The position numbers and the translations under genes are program-made. Below, in pieces: positions 1-5,015 of a stretch of 7,820 nt of DNA; the first letter of the stretch is position 1; every line of letters starts with the position of its first letter. Origin of the DNA: Chloroflexota bacterium (GTDB lineage Bacteria > Chloroflexota > Anaerolineae > Anaerolineales > Anaerolineaceae); NCBI GenBank assembly GCA_023406965.1, contig JAEXTI010000251.1:1-7820 (forward strand), given 5' to 3'. The notes under the pieces were generated by a model. The model saw nothing but the letters and a program-made list of their open reading frames with translations, made no database searches and was not told the DNA's origin.

Positions 1-971
1 CCCTCACGCCCACCGCCATCCCCAACGTCGTCACCCTCACCCCGCCCGAGTACGAGAAGCAGACCGCCAATAACTGCGGCCCCGCCACCCTGGCCCTGCA
101 CCTGCGCATGTTCGGCTGGTCGGGCAACCAGGCAGATATCGACAAGATTATCCGGCCCAACGAGCAAGACAAAAACGTCAACATCGACGAATTGCAATAC
201 TTTGTCCGCACCCACACCGGCTGGCTGAACGCCGAATACCGCGTGAACGGCAGCACCGAAATGCTCAAACGCTTCATTGCAGCCGGCATTCCGGTGATGA
301 TCGAAGAATCCATCAACCTCGCCGCTTCCTACGCCGGCGATGACGGCTGGTCGGGCCACTACCTGCTCGTCACCGGCTACAATGACGACCTGCAATATTT
401 CAATGCGCAGGACTCCTACCTGGGTCCGGATCGCCACATCCCCTACCAGGATTTGGACCGCAGTTGGCAGAGCTTCAACCGCGTTTATATGGTCCTCTAT
501 ACGCCCGATCAAACCGACGCGGTCAAGAGCATCATCGGCGAAGATTGGGATTTGGACACCAACCGCCGCAAAGCTCTCGAAGTCGCCAAATCGGAAACAG
601 AGAAAACCCCCTCAAACAAGTACGCCTGGTTCAACCTGGGCACCAATCAAGTGTACTTCGAACGGTATAAGGAAGCTGCCGAGTCCTACGACCAGGCCCG
701 CAAACTCGGCCTCCCCAACCGCATGTTGCGTTACCAATTCGGCCCCTTCATCGCCTACTTCCGCACCAACCGCAACGAAGAACTGACCACCCTGGTCGAC
801 TACGCCTTGCGCATCACCGACAACTCCGAAGAAGCCCTGCTCTGGCAAGGATGGGCCTACTACCGCCAAGGAAAAGACCTCCAGGCATTACAATCGTTTA
901 ATGCAGCCCTTGCCCAGCGCCCCGGATACCCTGACGCGCTCTACGCAATCGATTTCGTTCAGAACAATTAA
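1..971 (+). CDS. C39-family cysteine peptidase domain with C-terminal TPR repeats (5' end missing)
   Basis: The reading frame is open from base 3, so the true start lies upstream; the first in-window ATG at 108 is inside the protein. Just before it the frame reads Q-T-A-N-N-C-G-P-A-T, the active-site block of C39-like (Peptidase_C39_2) papain-fold proteases, with the likely catalytic Cys at 75-77. The likely catalytic His follows in S-G-H-Y-L-L-V-T-G-Y (357-359), and an Asp in N-A-Q-D-S (411-413) could be the third member of the triad. After about base 600 the protein is helical with two TPR-like units (N-L-G...Y-K-E-A-A-E-S-Y-D-Q-A, and W-Q-G-W-A-Y-Y-R-Q-G-K...A-L-Q-S-F-N-A-A-L), usually a protein-binding scaffold. 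Many relatives are secreted or lipoproteins, but the N-terminus that would show this is outside the window. Substrate is unknown. It stops 24 nt before the YbjN gene and probably shares its transcript. The fold assignment is good; actual protease activity is inferred. Confidence 0.85.
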   Translation, partial: LTPTAIPNVVTLTPPEYEKQTANNCGPATLALHLRMFGWSGNQADIDKIIRPNEQDKNVNIDELQYFVRTHTGWLNAEYRVNGSTEMLKRFIAAGIPVMIEESINLAASYAGDDGWSGHYLLVTGYNDDLQYFNAQDSYLGPDRHIPYQDLDRSWQSFNRVYMVLYTPDQTDAVKSIIGEDWDLDTNRRKALEVAKSETEKTPSNKYAWFNLGTNQVYFERYKEAAESYDQARKLGLPNRMLRYQFGPFIAYFRTNRNEELTTLVDYALRITDNSEEALLWQGWAYYRQGKDLQALQSFNAALAQRPGYPDALYAIDFVQNN

Positions 972-995
972 TTCTCACTGTTCGGGAAAAGCACC

Positions 996-1544
996 ATGAC
1001 CCCATCCGATGACAGCCAAATCCCACAAGATGCCGGCGCGCAATCTTCCAATCCCAATGGGATATTGGCCTTCCAAACGCTCGGCGATTACCTGAAAGAA
1101 GATGAATGGTACCCGCGGCGCATGGAAGGCAAATATGCCTTCACCATGGGCTTCACCGGTCGCAACGGTGACCTGCGCTGTTACGCCATCATCCACCCCG
1201 ACCTGGAAGAATTCCTCTTCTACGCGGTCGCTCCCATCAAAGTGCCTGAGGAGGTGCGCTCGGCTGCCTCCGAGTTCATCACGCGCGCCAATTATGGAAT
1301 GCGCATCGGCAACCTGGAGATGGATTACTCCGATGGCGAGGTGCGCTATAAAAGCAGCTTGAACTTTGAGGATGAACCGTTGACCCCCGGCATGATCCGC
1401 AACACCATCTATCCCTGCGTGCACACCCTCGACCGCTACCTGCCCGGTCTCCTGCGAGTCAGCTTTGGCGGCGCTACCCCCCTCGAAGCCATTGAGGAAA
1501 TCGAAGGACCCGCCGCCCCCGCTGGGGATGGAGAAGATCAGTGA
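996..1544 (+). CDS. YbjN domain-containing protein
   Basis: A 182-residue soluble protein with no signal peptide or membrane helix. Residues about 24-162 look like the YbjN family, a small alpha/beta fold resembling type III secretion chaperones: an N-terminal helix (F-Q-T-L-G-D-Y-L), strands with F-T-M-G-F-T-G and R-C-Y-A-I-I-H, a central helix (E-V-R-S-A-A-S-E-F-I-T-R-A-N), then G-N-L-E-M-D-Y-S-D-G-E-V-R-Y-K-S, the most typical stretch. The first 20 residues and the last 12 or so (G-P-A-A-P-A-G-D-G) look disordered. Family members are called sensory-transduction regulators or chaperone-like proteins, but no biochemical role is established that I can apply here. The ATG at 996 has a modest purine-rich site (GGGAAAA, 984-990). 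Its stop codon overlaps the GTG start of the HAD gene, so the two are probably translationally coupled. Confidence 0.8.
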   Translation: MTPSDDSQIPQDAGAQSSNPNGILAFQTLGDYLKEDEWYPRRMEGKYAFTMGFTGRNGDLRCYAIIHPDLEEFLFYAVAPIKVPEEVRSAASEFITRANYGMRIGNLEMDYSDGEVRYKSSLNFEDEPLTPGMIRNTIYPCVHTLDRYLPGLLRVSFGGATPLEAIEEIEGPAAPAGDGEDQ

Positions 1545-2230
1545 CCCTTGACCTGAGCCGCATCAAAGCCCTCTGCTTCGACGTCGACGGCACCCTCAGC
1601 GACACCGACGACCTGTGGACAGCCAAGCTGGCCGGCTGGCTCAAGCCGTTCCGCTTTCTGTTCCCCAACCACTCCCCCCAGCGCTTTGCCCGCTGGGCCA
1701 TCATGGCCGCCGAATCGCCGGGCAACCTGGCTTACCAGGCCCTCGATTGGGCTCGGCTGGATGACGACCTGGCCCGCCTGGTCAACTGGTATGCTCGCCG
1801 TCGCCCGCGCCGCGCCCCGCACAAATTTGCCATCATCCCCCAGGTGCAAGAGACCCTTCTAGCCCTCCACCCTCGCTTCCCCATGTCGGTGGTCAGCGCG
1901 CGCGACCAGGCCACAACCCTGGCCTTCCTCGATCACTTTGAACTGCGCGGGCTCTTTCAAAGCATTGCCACCTCCCAAACCTGCGAATACACCAAACCCT
2001 ACCCCCACCCCATTCTTTGGGCAGCCGGGCAGATGGGTGTCCAACCCCACGAAGTGCTCATGATCGGCGACACCACCGTCGACATCCGTGCCGGGCTTGC
2101 CGCCGGCGCTCAAACCGTAGGCGTGTTGTGCGGCTTTGGCGACGAGCGCGAATTGCGCCGGGCAGGCGCGCATTGCGTCCTGCAATCCACCGCCCAACTC
2201 TCCCAAATCATCGCTCCCCCCGTCGAGTAA
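1541..2230 (+). CDS. HAD-superfamily hydrolase, phosphoglycolate phosphatase-like
   Basis: A 229-residue cytoplasmic HAD phosphatase with all four motifs. Motif I is F-D-V-D-G-T, with nucleophile Asp14 and acid/base Asp16. Motif II is the Ser in V-V-S-A-R (Ser119). Motif III is the Lys in Y-T-K-P (Lys152). Motif IV is M-I-G-D-T-T-V-D (Asp177, Asp181), followed by the usual I-R-A-G-L-A-A-G-A-Q-T-V-G-V. Residues about 25-100 form an inserted helical cap, as in the Gph/beta-phosphoglucomutase branch. The expected chemistry is Mg-dependent removal of phosphate from a small metabolite; the substrate cannot be read from sequence. The cap is Arg- and Trp-rich (L-D-W-A-R-L and A-R-R-R-P-R-R-A-P). The start is GTG at 1541, chosen because Asp14 then sits at the normal distance from the N-terminus and GGAG (1530-1533) lies upstream at good spacing. 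It overlaps the YbjN stop by four bases. It is the last gene of the left operon. Confidence 0.88.
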   Translation: MTLDLSRIKALCFDVDGTLSDTDDLWTAKLAGWLKPFRFLFPNHSPQRFARWAIMAAESPGNLAYQALDWARLDDDLARLVNWYARRRPRRAPHKFAIIPQVQETLLALHPRFPMSVVSARDQATTLAFLDHFELRGLFQSIATSQTCEYTKPYPHPILWAAGQMGVQPHEVLMIGDTTVDIRAGLAAGAQTVGVLCGFGDERELRRAGAHCVLQSTAQLSQIIAPPVE

Positions 2231-2244
2231 GGCTATTGGCAATC

Positions 2245-2266
2245 GGCGCGACGAAGTCCGCCATTT
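2245..2266 (+). terminator. weak hairpin just after the HAD gene, possible terminator
   Basis: GGCG (2245-2248), a bulged C, then GAC (2250-2252) pair with GTC (2256-2258) and CGCC (2259-2262) around a GAA loop. This gives a 7-bp stem with one bulge, starting 15 nt after the HAD stop. It is followed only by ATTTCC, so the T-tract needed for intrinsic termination is poor. It could be a weak terminator or simply a 3'-end structure. Confidence 0.3.
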
Positions 2267-2289
2267 CCGTGGGATAAACCTTTCCACAA

Positions 2290-2371
2290 CCTTACAAAGC
2301 CCCGCTAGACCTTACAATCCCTTAAGAGCACAGCCCCGGCCCGTTGTAAACGCCGGGGTTGTTACTTACAA
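2290..2371. repeat. cluster of TTACAA repeats, possible operator sites
   Basis: TTACAA occurs at 2292-2297, 2312-2317 and 2366-2371, and inverted as TTGTAA at 2344-2349. The first two are part of a longer repeat, CCTTACAA (2290-2297 and 2310-2317), and the second and fourth share CTTACAAT. Start-to-start spacings are 20, 32 and 22 bp, close to two, three and two helical turns, so the sites would lie on roughly one face of the DNA. A further copy lies at 2518-2523 inside the leader. Position upstream of the receptor operon suggests a transcription-factor array; the factor is unknown. Confidence 0.35.
2332..2363 (+). terminator. GC-rich hairpin between operons, candidate terminator
   Basis: CCCCGGC (2334-2340) pairs perfectly with GCCGGGG (2352-2358). 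The stem extends by a G-T and an A-T pair (2333/2359 and 2332/2360) to nine pairs, with an 11-nt loop. It is followed by TTGTTACTT, a partial T-tract. It lies about 100 nt after the HAD stop and is the strongest stem between the two operons, so it may end the left transcript. The TTGTAA repeat copy sits in its loop. The weak T-run and long loop keep confidence moderate. Confidence 0.4.
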
Positions 2372-2389
2372 TTATCTTGATAGTGGATT

Positions 2390-2405
2390 GTTTGTGCCCA
2401 CAAAC
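2390..2405. promoter_or_regulatory. perfect 7-2-7 palindrome, candidate operator
   Basis: GTTTGTG, then CC, then CACAAAC: both 7-bp arms match exactly. A two-base centre is too tight for an RNA hairpin of full length and is more typical of a binding site for a dimeric DNA-binding protein. It overlaps the -35 side of the candidate promoter for the receptor operon, where a repressor would block polymerase or an activator could contact it. The cognate regulator is not in the window. Confidence 0.4.
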
Positions 2406-2419
2406 GCGGAAATTAAAAT
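2391..2419 (+). promoter_or_regulatory. candidate promoter of the receptor operon
   Basis: TAAAAT at 2414-2419 matches the -10 consensus at five of six positions. A 17-nt spacer separates it from a poor -35 (TTTGTG, 2391-2396); TTGTGC at 2392-2397 with a 16-nt spacer is a slightly better alternative. The poor -35, overlapped by a palindrome, would fit a regulated promoter. Transcription would start near 2426 and give a leader of about 180 nt. No better sigma-70-like pair was found nearby. Confidence 0.3.
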
Positions 2420-2487
2420 CATCATGGGGGCAAAAAGAACAAACAACCAATGACGCACAAAACGATGGAACACAATTATGTTGAAAC

Positions 2488-2587
2488 AAGCGCTTTGGCA
2501 CTCGCCAGAGGTAGGCTTTACAACCAACCGGCGCAGCGTATGCAGGCATCAGGGTTGCAACGGTTTGTAGAAGCTGCAAGCATGCGC
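2488..2587 (+). promoter_or_regulatory. structured 5' leader with two stem-loops, possible cis-regulatory RNA
   Basis: Two stems can be drawn. Stem A: CTTTGGC (2493-2499) pairs with GCCAGAG (2504-2510) around the loop ACTC, with an outer AAGC/GCTT helix (2488-2491 and 2515-2518) across an asymmetric internal loop. Stem B: GCGTATGC (2536-2543) pairs with GCATGCGC (2580-2587) over eight pairs, one of them G-U. Directly stacked on it is TTGCA/TGCAA (2555-2559 and 2575-2579), leaving an 11-nt bulge (2544-2554). Stem B ends six bases before the ribosome binding site at 2594. I compared the leader from memory with cyclic-di-GMP-I and cobalamin riboswitches and it fits neither, so this is a structural call only. 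Confidence 0.35.
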
Positions 2588-2606
2588 GAAAACAGGAGAG
2601 TTGAAT

Positions 2607-5006
2607 ATGAATAAAACTTCAAGAACTCGAACGAAAAGATTAACCCCTCAGACAAGCCGCGCGCTCCAGGTGGCGTTACTTTTCTTAATCTCTGAAATTT
2701 TCCTACTGGGCTTCTTGATCTACAACATTACCTTGACCCCAGTCACCCACTTATACGTATTGCTGGGCTTCACCTCTTTTGCGTTGGTTGCTAACCTGAT
2801 TGGCATCTTCATCATCCACCGCAATAAACCTGATACAGGTATGTGGATCAGTGGAATTGGCTGGTTGGTTCTCCTGTCAACCATATCCTTCCTGTTCGGC
2901 GGTATCGGCTTTCAAATCCTCCTGTTCACGATTTTCTCCGCAACCCTGGCGGCTAGCCGTGCGCTCCAAGGACGCCGGGCAGCCTCTTTCATCGCCCTGG
3001 GCATTGTGTCGGGCGTCTTCTCTCTTCTGGTTGATCAATTCGCGCTTACGGAGCGGTTTGCGAAAGCCACTTCTGTCACGGTCGTCAACATCTTCGTGGC
3101 TGTTTTAGGGATCATCTTTTTCCTCCTGATCATCCGCCAGTTCCGCGATTTTTCCATCCGCACCAAATTGCTCATCGCCTTCTTGGGCATTGCGTTGCTA
3201 GCCATTATTGTCGTGGGTTATACCTCTGTCGGCCTCACCTCCACCGAAATCAACGACCGTGTGGGCCAGGGTCTGGCTTCGCTATCCCAATCCACAGGCA
3301 GCCAGATCGCCTTCACCCTGGAAGACGACATCGACACCCTCCGTACCCTCGCCCTCAACGACCCGGTCCAAACTGCGGTGATGGAAGGCAACGTCCGCGG
3401 CACTTCCGATGTAGGTGAGATGTTAACCCTCGACATTCAGTGGGCCACCGCCCCCGACGACGACCCGCTGGTCGTCGAAGTGACCAAGCACCGCCTGGTG
3501 TTTGAGCTAGAGGATTTTCAGAACGCCTTTCCCTCTTTCGTCGAGGTTTTTGTCACCAACAAATTCGGCGCTGTGGTAGCCTCCACCGACCGTACTTCAG
3601 ACTATTACCAGGCGGATGAAGTTTGGTGGCAGAGGGCCTACAACGGCGGCAATGGCAACATATTTATTGAACAACCGGCATGGGACGCCAGTATCTCAAA
3701 ATTGGGCAGCATCATTGCTGTTCCCATCCACTCTCACACAAGCGACGAAGTCATCGGTGTGTTGCGCGCCACGGTCGACATCAGCCGCTATGCAAACCTG
3801 GTGGAATCTATCCGCTTAGGTCAAACCGGCCAGGCCGATCTGGTCTTTGACAATGCTTTAATATATAGTACCGAAGCGGGTGTCTATTCCATGAGCAGTG
3901 AAGATACCGCCGCTTTGAACGCCATAACAGGCGATTACGGGACGACTTATTACAGCGGGCGTCCAGTCCTGGTGAGCATTCAACCGGTTTCTTCTCCCTA
4001 CTCAGATTATCAGGCTCTGCTCGACCAACTGGGATGGACGATCGTCATTCATCAAAGCCTTGAGGAAACCCAACAGGCGGCTTCCCAAATCACCCGCTTC
4101 ATCATCCTGGCAGCCATCGGCCTGGGCATCCTCGTCATCATCCTCGCCTTTGTAGCAGCCTCGGCTTTCGTCGGCCCAATCTCCCGCCTGGCCACGGTAG
4201 CCGATCAGGTCGCTGCGGGTGACCTGCGCCGGCGCGCCAAAGTGGAATCGAAAGATGAGATTGGCTCTCTAGCCGGAACCTTCAACAGCATGACCGCCCA
4301 ACTAGACGAGATGGTCGGCAGCCTGGAGCAGCGCGTTGAAGAGCGCACCAAAGCCCTGGCCACCTCCGCGGATGTAAGCCGGCGCTTGTCCACCATTTTG
4401 GACCCCAGCCAACTGGTCAAAGAAGTGGTAGAACAGCTCCAGTCCGCCTTTAATTATTACCACGTCCACATTTACCTGCTGGACGAAGTCACCCGCGAAA
4501 TGGTCATGGCCGGCGGCACCGGTGAAGCCGGTCAAACTATGCTGGCCCGCGGGCACCGCCTGGCGCCCGGTCAGGGTCTGGTGGGTCAGGCCGCATCCAC
4601 TGCCTCCCCAGTGCTGGTCTCCGACGTGACTCAGGCCGAAGGTTGGGTGGCCAACCCTCTCCTGCCCGAGACCCGCTCTGAACTGGCCGTCCCCCTCACC
4701 TTCGGTGGAGATGTCATCGGAGTCTTGGATGTTCAGCAAAACCGTGCAGACGGCTTGAACCAGACCGACGCCGATATGCTCCAGGCCATTGGCTCACAGG
4801 TTGCCATCGGCTTGCAGAACGCCCGCACCTTTGTCCGCGCCCAACAACGCGCCGACCGTGAAGCCCTACTCACCTCCATCAGCCAGCGCATCCAGCGCAC
4901 CAATTCCGCCGATGAAGCCCTCAAGGTGGCCGCGCGAGAATTGGGCCGCGCGCTCAATGTTCCCAAAGTCTCCGTCAAACTTGGCTCCCATGAAGAGCAA
5001 GAATAA
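2607..5006 (+). CDS. receptor 1: multi-pass membrane protein with Cache-like sensor, HAMP and GAF, no output domain
   Basis: The start is ATG 2607, with AGGAG (2594-2598) eight bases upstream. An in-frame TTG at 2601 is too close to that site. The product is 799 residues. About seven hydrophobic helices come first (roughly 19-40, 48-70, 79-97, 100-115, 126-145, 156-176, 186-207), then an extracytoplasmic region about 210-490 with Cache features (V-E-V-F-V-T-N-K-F-G-A-V-V-A-S; D-E-V-W-W-Q-R-A; V-I-G-V-L-R-A-T-V-D-I-S). An eighth helix (496-522) leads to HAMP (about 523-576; G-P-I-S-R-L and D-E-I-G-S-L), a coiled linker (L-E-Q-R-V-E-E-R-T), GAF (about 590-740) and a helical tail to 799. It should sense an external ligand and pass the signal inward. 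No kinase, methyl-accepting or cyclase domain follows, which is odd for this layout. The GAF has none of the chromophore-Cys context of phytochromes. First gene of the operon; the stop TAA is part of TAAGGAG, the next gene's ribosome site. Confidence 0.88.
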   Translation: MNKTSRTRTKRLTPQTSRALQVALLFLISEIFLLGFLIYNITLTPVTHLYVLLGFTSFALVANLIGIFIIHRNKPDTGMWISGIGWLVLLSTISFLFGGIGFQILLFTIFSATLAASRALQGRRAASFIALGIVSGVFSLLVDQFALTERFAKATSVTVVNIFVAVLGIIFFLLIIRQFRDFSIRTKLLIAFLGIALLAIIVVGYTSVGLTSTEINDRVGQGLASLSQSTGSQIAFTLEDDIDTLRTLALNDPVQTAVMEGNVRGTSDVGEMLTLDIQWATAPDDDPLVVEVTKHRLVFELEDFQNAFPSFVEVFVTNKFGAVVASTDRTSDYYQADEVWWQRAYNGGNGNIFIEQPAWDASISKLGSIIAVPIHSHTSDEVIGVLRATVDISRYANLVESIRLGQTGQADLVFDNALIYSTEAGVYSMSSEDTAALNAITGDYGTTYYSGRPVLVSIQPVSSPYSDYQALLDQLGWTIVIHQSLEETQQAASQITRFIILAAIGLGILVIILAFVAASAFVGPISRLATVADQVAAGDLRRRAKVESKDEIGSLAGTFNSMTAQLDEMVGSLEQRVEERTKALATSADVSRRLSTILDPSQLVKEVVEQLQSAFNYYHVHIYLLDEVTREMVMAGGTGEAGQTMLARGHRLAPGQGLVGQAASTASPVLVSDVTQAEGWVANPLLPETRSELAVPLTFGGDVIGVLDVQQNRADGLNQTDADMLQAIGSQVAIGLQNARTFVRAQQRADREALLTSISQRIQRTNSADEALKVAARELGRALNVPKVSVKLGSHEEQE

Positions 5007-5015
5007 GGAGTTGGT

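Noticed and set aside
2280..2288. CTTTCCACA, close to a DnaA box
   Set aside because: A single imperfect box with no cluster, no AT-rich unwinding region and no replication genes nearby; a chance match.
2136..2453. Plus-strand frame of 105 codons running from inside the HAD gene into the intergenic region
   Set aside because: It starts within the HAD coding sequence in another frame, has no ribosome site or recognisable motif, and crosses the terminator-like hairpins and the candidate promoter.
2424..2453. Nine-codon leader peptide ATG...TGA in the receptor operon leader
   Set aside because: No ribosome binding site precedes it and it has no run of regulatory codons, so an attenuator peptide is not supported.
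2322..2579. Minus-strand frame of 85 codons in the intergenic region
   Set aside because: The region carries promoter- and leader-like structure for the + strand, and the frame has no ribosome site or motif that I can see. A small unknown gene is not excluded but not supported.
2601..2603. TTG as the start of receptor 1
   Set aside because: The AGGAGAG ribosome site runs directly into this TTG with no spacing; the in-frame ATG at 2607 has normal spacing of eight bases.
4359..4982. GAF of receptor 1 as a light-sensing (bilin-binding) domain
   Set aside because: There is no Cys in the chromophore-attachment position and no D-x-C-F or C-H phytochrome or cyanobacteriochrome signature; it is a generic GAF relay or small-ligand domain.
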